A stretch of 35,244 nucleotides of DNA. It comes from an uncultured Clostridia bacterium (GTDB lineage: Bacteria; Bacillota; Clostridia; Christensenellales; CAG-138). Position numbers and translations under genes: made by a program. Location: positions 1-35,244 of the forward strand of contig CAMPAN010000010.1 of the NCBI GenBank assembly GCA_946631895.1, in the 5' to 3' direction. The notes under the pieces were generated by a model. The model worked only from the letters and a program-made list of their open reading frames with translations. It was not told the origin of the DNA and did not search any database. Positions 17,568-25,653 of the stretch are shown here, piece by piece (the stretch's first letter is position 1; each line of letters begins with the position of its first letter).

Positions 17568-19014
17568 TGCGTTTACCTCCGTCGGATACTCGTTTTGAAG
17601 CGCTTGCGCGCTCAAGGGTAAAGGTGAACTGGGTGCCGCGTCCGCGCGCGCTCCGCACGGTGATCGACTGTCCGTGGCTCTCGATGATGCGTTTGACGAT
17701 CGAAAGCCCCAAGCCGGATCCCATCTGCGGCGCGGGCGTGTGCGCCTTTTCGACCTTATAGAATCGGTCAAAGACGTGCGGCACATCCTCCTGCGGGATG
17801 CCGATGCCGTTGTCCCGGACCGTGACATAAACGGTCTTTCGCATGGAGTAGGTCGACACCGCGATCGAATGTCCTTTCGGCGAATATTTGATCGCGTTGT
17901 CGATGAGATTCCGGAGAACCTGACCGATCTGCGCCTGATCCGCATAGACCGCGCACTGCTCCTGCGCAAACCGGACTTCCATTTCCATTTCGTTCTCGAC
18001 GAGCCGCGCTTCGAACGTCAGAAGCGTCCGGCGGATGAGCTCGTTGATGTCGAAGACCTCGAAATTCAGCTGGATCGTGCCGGATTCGATCCGGGCGAGA
18101 TCGAGAAGGTCGTTGACCAGCGTGACCATGCGGCGCGTTTCGTTCAGCACGATGCCGATGTATTCCGGATAGTTTTCCGGCGGGATGGTGCCGTCCTGCA
18201 TCGCCTCGAGAAAGCCCTTCATGGACGTCAGCGGAGAACGGAGCTCGTGGCTGACGTTTGCGACGAAGCTCCTGCGCGTCTCTTCCAGTCCGCGCAGCTG
18301 TTCCGCCATTTCGTTGAGGCTTTCGCCGAGCTGTGCCGCTTCGTCCTTTCCCTCCACCGGGATCCGCGTCGAAAAATCTCCGCGCGAATAACACTGCACC
18401 GCATGATTCATTTCGATGAACGGATTGATGACGCGATAGGACGTATAGTACGAAACGACGCCGGAGCCGATCAGCGTGACCGCGCAGATCAGGACCGTCC
18501 AGAGAAGAATGTTTCCGAACGCCTCGCGGATCGGCGACAGGTCGCCGGTGACGACGAGCAGACCTTCGTCCGGCGTGTCCAGTGCGGTGCTGTATACGCT
18601 GAGCACGGGGAAATCCCCGCGCTTATAGTAATGCCGGATCGTTTCGCCGAGCGGATTCGCGCTGTCGGCAATGCGTTCGTACGCCGTATCCGAAAGCGGC
18701 TGCGACGCGTAGCTCTCCCACCGCGCGTCCGCAAAGTATGCCGTCACGTCGTTGTGCGTACCGATGCGTTCGACCAAAAGATCGTTGTCGGCGGCGATAT
18801 AGCGGAGATGCGTTTCGGTATCCGCTTTGCCCGATGCGATCACGGAACGCGCGTTTTGCGCGTATCGATTCAACTGTGTTCCGTACTCCCCAACCATTCC
18901 CGCGTATACGACGGCTGCAAGCACGGCGCCGATCAGCAGAACTGCGACCGTTACCGTGAGGCATTGCATAAACATCATGCGCGAAAAAATGGTACGGAAC
19001 CGATTCTTACGCAT
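17536..19014 (-). CDS. Sensor histidine kinase (HAMP-HisKA-HATPase_c)
   Basis: 492 aa; FVANVSHELRSPLTSMKGFLEAM, NLIDNAIKYS, DNGIGIP, GSGLGLSIVKRI. Confidence 0.95.
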   Translation of the reverse strand: MRKNRFRTIFSRMMFMQCLTVTVAVLLIGAVLAAVVYAGMVGEYGTQLNRYAQNARSVIASGKADTETHLRYIAADNDLLVERIGTHNDVTAYFADARWESYASQPLSDTAYERIADSANPLGETIRHYYKRGDFPVLSVYSTALDTPDEGLLVVTGDLSPIREAFGNILLWTVLICAVTLIGSGVVSYYTSYRVINPFIEMNHAVQCYSRGDFSTRIPVEGKDEAAQLGESLNEMAEQLRGLEETRRSFVANVSHELRSPLTSMKGFLEAMQDGTIPPENYPEYIGIVLNETRRMVTLVNDLLDLARIESGTIQLNFEVFDINELIRRTLLTFEARLVENEMEMEVRFAQEQCAVYADQAQIGQVLRNLIDNAIKYSPKGHSIAVSTYSMRKTVYVTVRDNGIGIPQEDVPHVFDRFYKVEKAHTPAPQMGSGLGLSIVKRIIESHGQSITVRSARGRGTQFTFTLERASASKRVSDGGKRNVSQNNTVSL

Positions 19015-19022
19015 GTACCCCC

Positions 19023-19706
19023 TCAGCTGCGGACGTCAAATTTATAACCAACGCCCCAGACCGTGCGAAGCTGCCAGTTCTCGCGCTCGCCGAGCTTCTC
19101 GCGGATGCGTTTGACGTGTACGTCGACCGTTCGGGAATCGCCGAAGAAATCGAATCCCCAGACCTGCTCCAGAAGCTGTTCGCGCGTGAACACGCGGCCG
19201 CTGTGCGACGCAAGGAAGTACAGAAGCTCGATCTCCTTCGGCGGCATTTCGAGCTGCTCCCCGTCGAGCGTGACGGAATAATTCTCAAGCGAGATGGTGA
19301 GGTCCGGCAGCGTGATCGTGCGTTCGCTCTCGGATGCGGGCGCAAACCGGCGGAGCACCGCCTTGATGCGCGCGACAAGCTCGTTGGAATCGAACGGCTT
19401 TGCGATATAGTCGTCCGCGCCGAGCTCCAGACCGCGCACACGTTCGCCCGTGTCGCCCTTCGCCGTCAGCATGATGACCGGCGTGGAGCCCTCCTGCCGG
19501 ATCTCGTGCAGGATCGTCCAGCCATCCTTTCCGGGCAGCATGACGTCGAGCACGACGAGCGTGGGCTTCGTGTTTTTGAACGCCTGCATCGCTTCATAGC
19601 CGGTCGTGCAGGTCGCAACCTGGAAGCCCGCCTTCTTGAGATATAGTTCGATGATCGCCAGAATGTTTCTGTCGTCGTCGATGACCAAGATCGTGTTGTT
19701 GTCCAT
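19023..19706 (-). CDS. OmpR/PhoB family response regulator
   Basis: MDNNTILVIDDDRNILAIIELYL, receiver LDVMLPGKDGW, C-terminal wHTH SRTVDVHVKRIREKLG; SD GGAGGT upstream of the MDNN start. Confidence 0.95.
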   Translation of the reverse strand: MDNNTILVIDDDRNILAIIELYLKKAGFQVATCTTGYEAMQAFKNTKPTLVVLDVMLPGKDGWTILHEIRQEGSTPVIMLTAKGDTGERVRGLELGADDYIAKPFDSNELVARIKAVLRRFAPASESERTITLPDLTISLENYSVTLDGEQLEMPPKEIELLYFLASHSGRVFTREQLLEQVWGFDFFGDSRTVDVHVKRIREKLGERENWQLRTVWGVGYKFDVRS

Positions 19707-19717
19707 GAATACCTCCG

Positions 19718-20131
19718 TCAATCTTTCACTGTAACCGTAATGCCGTTTTCCCGAAGAAGCGCCGCGGTGACGCCGTCGCCTTCCCTGAGCGTTCCGGAAA
19801 ACGTCCCGTCATAGATCAGGCCGCATCCGCAGGACGGACTGCGTGCCTTGAGGATCGCCCGATCGCATCCGTAAAGACGCGCAAGACGAAGCGTTTCGTC
19901 TGCACCTCTCCGAAACGCTTCGGTGACGTCCCCGCCGTCGCGCGAAACAACGCGTGTTCCGTCCGCCGACCGCTCCGAAGGAATGCGCGGACACGGAAGT
20001 CCGCCGAGCATTTCCGGACAAACCGGAATTGCTTCGCCCCGCTTCATAAGCGCGACGATCTCTTCGTTCGGAACGGTTTTGCCGTCATATCTGCAACGAT
20101 ATCCGGCAAGGCATGCGCTGACGATAATCAT
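19718..20131 (-). CDS. DUF523 domain-containing protein
   Basis: 137 aa; VSACLAGYRCRYDGK, CPEMLGGLPCPRIPSE, AILKARSPSCGCGLIYDGTFSG. Confidence 0.9.
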   Translation of the reverse strand: MIIVSACLAGYRCRYDGKTVPNEEIVALMKRGEAIPVCPEMLGGLPCPRIPSERSADGTRVVSRDGGDVTEAFRRGADETLRLARLYGCDRAILKARSPSCGCGLIYDGTFSGTLREGDGVTAALLRENGITVTVKD

Positions 20132-20206
20132 CCTATGCTACCTTTCTATAGGTAGATATATATTAACACAACATTCGATTTTTGTCTATACTTTGTTCAT
20201 AAAAAA

Positions 20207-20237
20207 CGAGCCGGCAAATGTTTCCGGCTCGTAAAAA
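20207..20237 (-). terminator. Terminator of glycosyltransferase gene
   Basis: CGAGCCGGcaaatgtttCCGGCTCG with poly-T on the minus strand. Confidence 0.75.
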
Positions 20238-20249
20238 GCATCCGATTCC

Positions 20250-21407
20250 TCAACGGTTTTCCCGCTTTTTTCGCTCGATCAGCGCTTCGTAGCGCGAAAG
20301 AACCTGCCCGACAATTCCGCTCCAGGGCACGGGGATCGTCTCCCTCGCGCGCGCGCCGACTTCCTTAGCCGTCAAAAGCGCGCGCGCCATGCAGGCGGCG
20401 ATATCCTCCGGCGTGTTTTCGCAGAGAAAGCCGTTGAAGCCGTCGGTCACGCCGTCCGCCGCGCAGGATCCGCGGATCAGGATGCTCGGCGTTCCCGCCG
20501 CAGCCGCTTCCCGCACGACCATCGGTGCGTTGTCGTAAATCGACGGAAAAACGAACAGATCGGCTCTTGCATACAGTCCTTTCAGGACTTCGCGATCGGC
20601 GATGTGTCCGGTGAAAACCGTCTCTCCGGAAAGTCCGAGTTCTTCGGACAGCGCCTGCATCCGCGCCGCGTCCGGTCCCTGCCCCGCAAAGACGATGCGG
20701 AAGTCCGCGCCGGTCTTTTTATAGAGCGCCGCCGCCCGCAGAATGCTGTCCGTATTCTTCTTGAAGTTCTGCTGTCCGACGAACAGGAACACGCTGCCGC
20801 CGCCGAGATGAAAACGCTTTTCGGCTTCCCCTGCGTCCTCCTGCGTCGGATACCAGAGGTTCGTGCCGTTCGGCATCACGACGATCTCCCCTTTGAATCC
20901 GTAGCCGCGCAGGACCTCCGCCGTCGCGTCGTTGACGGTCCACACCTCGTCGCACTTCTCGAAAAACTGCACGACGCGCTGCACCACCGCCCCGGCGATC
21001 ACCTCGCTGTGCGTTTTTGCAAGGATGTCGTCATAATACTTGGAATGCAGCGTTGCAACCAGCGGAACGCCGCGCAGCCATGCGATGCGTGACGCTTCGA
21101 TCGCGGAAACGAACGGCGTATGGGCATGGACGATATCGAACTGGATCCGGTTGAGATCGTGCAGAAACGCAAGGTCGAACGCGGGCAGTCCGACGCTGTA
21201 CGCCTCGTTCGGGATCGGAAGGCTTGCGTATTTCATGACCGGGAAGGTTTCCGGTTCCGCGTTCTGATACGCTCTGCCCGCGTTTTTCGGCGCGATATAG
21301 TATGCGGTGTGTCCGCGCGCGGAAAGCTCTTCGCAGTAGGAACGCACGACCCTGCCGACGCCGTCGATGTGCGGCGGGTAGCTTTCGCTGAATTCTCCGA
21401 TGATCAT
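20250..21407 (-). CDS. Glycosyltransferase family 4 (GT-B)
   Basis: MIIGEFSESYPPHIDGVGRVVRSYCEEL, FVGQQNFKKNTDSILRA, FVFPSIYDNAPMVVREAAAAGTP motifs; start trimmed to 21407. Confidence 0.9.
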   Translation of the reverse strand: MIIGEFSESYPPHIDGVGRVVRSYCEELSARGHTAYYIAPKNAGRAYQNAEPETFPVMKYASLPIPNEAYSVGLPAFDLAFLHDLNRIQFDIVHAHTPFVSAIEASRIAWLRGVPLVATLHSKYYDDILAKTHSEVIAGAVVQRVVQFFEKCDEVWTVNDATAEVLRGYGFKGEIVVMPNGTNLWYPTQEDAGEAEKRFHLGGGSVFLFVGQQNFKKNTDSILRAAALYKKTGADFRIVFAGQGPDAARMQALSEELGLSGETVFTGHIADREVLKGLYARADLFVFPSIYDNAPMVVREAAAAGTPSILIRGSCAADGVTDGFNGFLCENTPEDIAACMARALLTAKEVGARARETIPVPWSGIVGQVLSRYEALIERKKRENR

Positions 21408-21509
21408 ATCGCTGTCCTTCCTTAAATTTTTCTGAATTATACCACAAACGAAACCGGATTTCAACCGGTTCCGCAGAATTCGATCGGACACGTCCGGATT
21501 CGACGCGAT

Positions 21510-22745
21510 TCAGTTTCTGACGACCTGGAACAGATAGAATTTGAGGTAATCCGTCTCCGGCACATTCCGGAGGATCGGATGGTCCGGCGCCTGCTGCCGC
21601 TGTTCGATCTGCCGGAGCTGGACGCCTGCGTCCGCGGCTGCGCGGTCCAGCATGCGTTCAAAGAGCTCGGACGGCATGAAATGGCTGCACGAAGCCGTTG
21701 CGAGATAGCCGCCCGGCGGCAGCAGCTTCAGCGCCGCGGAGTTGATCTCGCGATAGCCGCGCTCCGCGCTGTTCACCGTCTTGCGCGATTTGGTGAACGC
21801 GGGCGGATCGAGGATGATGAGATCGTACGGCTTTTTGCCGGATGCGAGAAGCTCGGTCAGAAGATCGAATACGTCCGCGGTGACGAACTCCATGCGGTCC
21901 GCGAGACCGTTGCGCTCCGCGTTGGCTTTCGCCATGGCGATCGCCGTCTCGGAGATGTCGACGGCGGTCACATGCGCCGCGCCGCCCGCCGCAGCGTTCA
22001 GCGCAAACGAGCCGGTGTGCGTGAAGCAGTCGAGCACGCTGCGTCCCTTTGCGATCTTTCTCAGCGCGAGACGGTTGTATTTCTGATCGAGGAAGAAGCC
22101 GGTCTTCTGCCCGTTTTCGACGTCGACAAGGTATTCGATGCCGTTTTCGACGATCGTCGTGACCGCGCTTTCGGGCGTTTCAAGACCCGGGATCAAAAAC
22201 CAACCCTTGCCCTGCTCCATGCCCTCGAGGGAACGGATCGCGACGTCGTTGCGCTCGTATACGCCCCGGATGCCTGCGCCGTCCGCATTGAGCTCTTCGA
22301 TAAGCAGCGGGAACAGGACCGGCTTGATCCGCTCGATGCCGATCGACAGCGTCTGCGCAACGAGGAGATCGTTGAACCGGTCGACGGTCAGCCCCGGAAA
22401 CGCGTCCGCTTCTCCGAAAATCACGCGGCAGCAGGAGCAGTCGTCGCCCATCACGGTCTTGCGATAGTCCCACGCATAGCGGATGCGGCGGCGCCAGAAC
22501 GCCTCGTCGAACCGGTCGTTTGCATTGCGCGAAACGAGACGGATGCGAATTTTGGACCGGAGGCTCAGAAAGCCCGTGCCGAGATATTTGCCCTTTTCGG
22601 AAACCGCGTCTACCAGCGCGCCGTTTTCCGGATCGCCCTCTACGGACAGCACTTCCGCTTCATAGATCCACGGATGCCCGCCTTCGACCCAGCGCGTGCC
22701 CTTTTGCGTGATCGTGCATTTCGGGAACTCCCGTTGTGTTTTCAT
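21510..22745 (-). CDS. Class I SAM-dependent rRNA methyltransferase (RlmI-like, PUA + MTase)
   Basis: GTRWVEGGHPWIYEAEV, VLDCFTHTGSFALNAA, DLIILDPPAFTKSRK, TASCSHFM; TATACT box just upstream argues for the MKTQREF start. Confidence 0.9.
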   Translation of the reverse strand: MKTQREFPKCTITQKGTRWVEGGHPWIYEAEVLSVEGDPENGALVDAVSEKGKYLGTGFLSLRSKIRIRLVSRNANDRFDEAFWRRRIRYAWDYRKTVMGDDCSCCRVIFGEADAFPGLTVDRFNDLLVAQTLSIGIERIKPVLFPLLIEELNADGAGIRGVYERNDVAIRSLEGMEQGKGWFLIPGLETPESAVTTIVENGIEYLVDVENGQKTGFFLDQKYNRLALRKIAKGRSVLDCFTHTGSFALNAAAGGAAHVTAVDISETAIAMAKANAERNGLADRMEFVTADVFDLLTELLASGKKPYDLIILDPPAFTKSRKTVNSAERGYREINSAALKLLPPGGYLATASCSHFMPSELFERMLDRAAADAGVQLRQIEQRQQAPDHPILRNVPETDYLKFYLFQVVRN

Positions 22746-22833
22746 ACTTTCGACCGCCTTTGCTTTGATTATCATGAGTATACCACATCGAATTCCGATT
22801 CTCAATCCGTAATTGCCGTCAGTTCACAAACAA

Positions 22834-22864
22834 AAAAACGGTCCCCCGCAAAGGGAGACCGTTT
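22834..22864 (-). terminator. Terminator of hydrolase gene
   Basis: ACGGTCcCCCgcaaaGGGaGACCGT hairpin with 7 A on plus (T-tract on minus). Confidence 0.75.
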
Positions 22865-22877
22865 CGGAAACAGGCGG

Positions 22878-24920
22878 TTACTTGAACGCAACCATGGTGT
22901 TTGCGATCGTCATGGTGGTCATCAGGAACGCATTCAGGAATGCCGGAACCCAGATGTTGCCGGTCTTCTTGTAGAGATTGCGAGAAATGACCGCCGCGAT
23001 CGACAGCGTCGGGATCATCGCGACGAGCACGATGCCGGACAGTGCGGAACCCGGGAACGCCGCTACGCCGGTGGTGAACAGCTTGCCGTACTGATAGACC
23101 AGCCAGAGGAAGCCGCCGCCCGCGTTCAGCGCGATCGCAAGCAGATAACCCTTGATGCCCTGCATCTTCTCGGTGTTCGTGTTGATCGTGATCGACGCCG
23201 TGGAGATGATGTAGAACGCAAGGAACGTCGGCAGATACCGCAGGATGACCGGTACGATGTTGAAATCGAAGGTCTTGAACGCGAAGGTCCAGATACGGAA
23301 GTCCGCCTTGAAGATGAGATCCATCAGGAACAGCACGCCGTATGCGACTGCATACGTGATGATTGCGATCAGCAGCGAGATGACGATCTTGACGGGGTTG
23401 AACGTGACGCCGTAATGCCTGAACGTGACGCCCTTGTTCGCTTTGCTTGCCACATAGACGACGCTCATGGCGAGCAGCGCGATCGCCGCGCAGCCGAGCG
23501 TCCAGTACGCGATGCTGTTGACGCCGAGCGCGGACCAGTACTTGCCGGTCTCGTACATCGGGAAATGCGCAACCATTGCGAGCGCCGCGCCCGCGACCAT
23601 TACGAAGATGCTGCCGACGAGCAGGTTCCTGCGGTTCTGCTTCTGCGTAAAGCTCAGGATGAATCCGACGAGACCCGCAATGCCGAGCGCGCAGCCCGCA
23701 TAGAACAGGATGTTGACGAGATCGGATCCCGCCCCGCCGTCCATCAGCGGCGAGAAGAAGATGCCGGGCAGCAGGATCAGACAGAACAGAAGCGCAAACG
23801 TGCCGAACTTGGAGCTTGCGTCCGTCACGGACGGCAGCGGCTGAAGCTCCGATTTCGCCTTGTTGAAGAACGGAAGCTCGATGAGCAGGGATGCGACGCC
23901 GATGATCAGGAAGACGAAGCCGACGAGCGCGACGCACTCGAAGATCTCCTTGAGCTGCCATACCTGACTGGTTGCGGCGATGTCTCTGATGTCCGCGTTA
24001 TAGTCCTTGAACGCTTCGGTGTAGAACTCGACGGCATTCGCTGTCGTGATCTTGCTGAAATGGTTCCACGGATGGGTCTGCGCCGGCTCATAGATGATGC
24101 GCTTGCCGCCGTCGGAGGTCTCGTACCAGGTATTCGCCTGCGCGGATTCCGTCTGCTGCAGGAATGCAAGTCCGTCCGGTGTGGAGACATAATCCTTGTG
24201 ACGGACCGTGCCGGCGGGTGCGTCCGGCGCGTTGAAGAAGAATTCATCGTACTGCGCCGCTACTTTGCCCATCGTGCGTCCGCCGCCCAAAGCATCCGCC
24301 GCTGTGACGTCAACGCCCATAAATCCGGTGTAGGAGAAGTCGGAACCCTCGGTGAGACCGCAACAGATCTTGCGGATGCCGGTCTCCATCGCTTCCTGTT
24401 CGTCCATCGCAAGCGCCATCGTGCTGCCGAAGCCGCCCATCGAATGACCGGTGACGCCGATGATGCCGTTGCCTGCTTCGTCCTTCAGAACGTACGGCTG
24501 CTCGTACATATACGCGACCGCGTCGTGCATGGAGTTGACCCAGAACGGGAACCACATGCCCGTAAAGGTTTCGCCGCCGAACGCCGCATAGACTTCGTTA
24601 TTCAGATCGGAATGGCCGTGGTCATACTGGTCGAGCGCAAGCACCACATAGCCGCGGCGCGAAAGCTCGATCGCGTTTGCGTCCTGCATTTCGGCGGAGT
24701 TCAGATAGCCGTGCGTGACGACGACCGTCGGACGCGGATTGTCCGCACCTGCTCCTTTCGGCATGTACAGAAGACCGCTGAGCTTGCCGTTTGCCGTCTC
24801 AAACGAAATACGGCTGATTTTCGTTCCCTCAGCGCCGGAGTTGAATACGCTTGCGAGAACGCTGCCGATCAGAATCAGCGCTATGCCGATGCAGATCGCG
24901 ATCAATGCTCTTTTTTTCAT
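22878..24920 (-). CDS. Alpha/beta hydrolase fused to C-terminal polytopic membrane domain
   Basis: MKKRALIAICIG start with SD-like GGAGG; VVTHGYLNS, IGVTGHSMGGFGSTMAL nucleophile elbow; about 10 hydrophobic segments in the C-terminal half. Confidence 0.8.
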   Translation of the reverse strand: MKKRALIAICIGIALILIGSVLASVFNSGAEGTKISRISFETANGKLSGLLYMPKGAGADNPRPTVVVTHGYLNSAEMQDANAIELSRRGYVVLALDQYDHGHSDLNNEVYAAFGGETFTGMWFPFWVNSMHDAVAYMYEQPYVLKDEAGNGIIGVTGHSMGGFGSTMALAMDEQEAMETGIRKICCGLTEGSDFSYTGFMGVDVTAADALGGGRTMGKVAAQYDEFFFNAPDAPAGTVRHKDYVSTPDGLAFLQQTESAQANTWYETSDGGKRIIYEPAQTHPWNHFSKITTANAVEFYTEAFKDYNADIRDIAATSQVWQLKEIFECVALVGFVFLIIGVASLLIELPFFNKAKSELQPLPSVTDASSKFGTFALLFCLILLPGIFFSPLMDGGAGSDLVNILFYAGCALGIAGLVGFILSFTQKQNRRNLLVGSIFVMVAGAALAMVAHFPMYETGKYWSALGVNSIAYWTLGCAAIALLAMSVVYVASKANKGVTFRHYGVTFNPVKIVISLLIAIITYAVAYGVLFLMDLIFKADFRIWTFAFKTFDFNIVPVILRYLPTFLAFYIISTASITINTNTEKMQGIKGYLLAIALNAGGGFLWLVYQYGKLFTTGVAAFPGSALSGIVLVAMIPTLSIAAVISRNLYKKTGNIWVPAFLNAFLMTTMTIANTMVAFK

Positions 24921-24978
24921 GTTGTTTCCTCCCTCTGATTGATATGTTTCTTTCGGGAATCGTTTCCTCGGGAAACAT

Positions 24979-25016
24979 TCTGTAATCAGTATACCGCGTT
25001 GTTCGGAAAAGCGCAA
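24979..25016 (-). promoter_or_regulatory. Promoter of hydrolase gene
   Basis: Minus strand TTGCGC-17-TATACT. Confidence 0.45.
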
Positions 25017-25055
25017 GAGATATTATATAATCTTCGGTATTTCTTAACAGATTTG

Positions 25056-25084
25056 TTGCATCGTGCGCGTTGATTTGTTATACT
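25056..25084 (+). promoter_or_regulatory. Promoter of MarR gene
   Basis: TTGCAT-17-TATACT. Confidence 0.55.
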
Positions 25085-25118
25085 GAAACGGGAATGAACG
25101 ATACGGGAGAAAAGAATC

Positions 25119-25604
25119 ATGAAGCTTGAATGGATGGGCGACCACCGCGACGTCGTCGAAGCGCTGATTCACTACTGCAACATCTACGCCGGCGTATACC
25201 GGATCGAGAAGATGCAGTATGAGGGCATAACCTATTCTTATTCACAGATTCAGGTGCTGGAATACCTTCTCGAAAACGAGGAGCGCAACGAAAACATGTC
25301 CTCCATCGCGCAGCGTCTCGGTATTACGCGCAGCAATTTCACAAAGATCATCAACCGCCTGGAACGCAAGGGACTGGTTGAACGCGTACGCGCGCCCGGC
25401 AGCCGCCGTGATCTTTGTGTCTGCGTCAACGATCTCGGCAGAACGCTCTACGAAGACTACGCGAAAGGCGTTCTGAAACGGCATTTCGAGCCGATGTTCC
25501 GCGATCTCGACAAGCTCACCCCCGAATCCCGCGCGATCGTGCGCGACGCGCTGATGGACGCCATGGGCGGCGTGCGTCCGAAACGCACGGAAGAAACAAA
25601 ATAA
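25119..25604 (+). CDS. MarR family transcriptional regulator
   Basis: 161 aa; NMSSIAQRLGITRSNFTKIINRLERKGLVERVRAPGSRRDLCVCVNDLG winged helix. Confidence 0.92.
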   Translation: MKLEWMGDHRDVVEALIHYCNIYAGVYRIEKMQYEGITYSYSQIQVLEYLLENEERNENMSSIAQRLGITRSNFTKIINRLERKGLVERVRAPGSRRDLCVCVNDLGRTLYEDYAKGVLKRHFEPMFRDLDKLTPESRAIVRDALMDAMGGVRPKRTEETK

Positions 25605-25618
25605 TGATACAGCGTATG

Positions 25619-25651
25619 AAAAAGGATCCGGAAACACCGGATCCTTTTTTC
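25619..25651 (+). terminator. Bidirectional terminator between convergent genes
   Basis: AAAAAGGATCCGGaaacaCCGGATCCTTTTTT. Confidence 0.85.
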
Positions 25652-25653
25652 GG

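Noticed and set aside
13957-17621. Long plus-strand ORFs (679 aa, 542 aa)
   Set aside because: Antisense to mutS2 and htrA, which have clear motifs and SDs; codon-bias artefacts of GC-rich DNA.
17568-17969. N-terminal extension of the HtrA ORF to 17969
   Set aside because: Overlaps the kinase HATPase region in another frame with Arg/Ser-rich sequence; SD and MFRKII start at 17567 are better supported.
21579-24938. 1119 aa plus-strand ORF
   Set aside because: Shadow ORF antisense to the methyltransferase and hydrolase genes; low-complexity Arg/Asp/Glu-rich composition, no family motifs.
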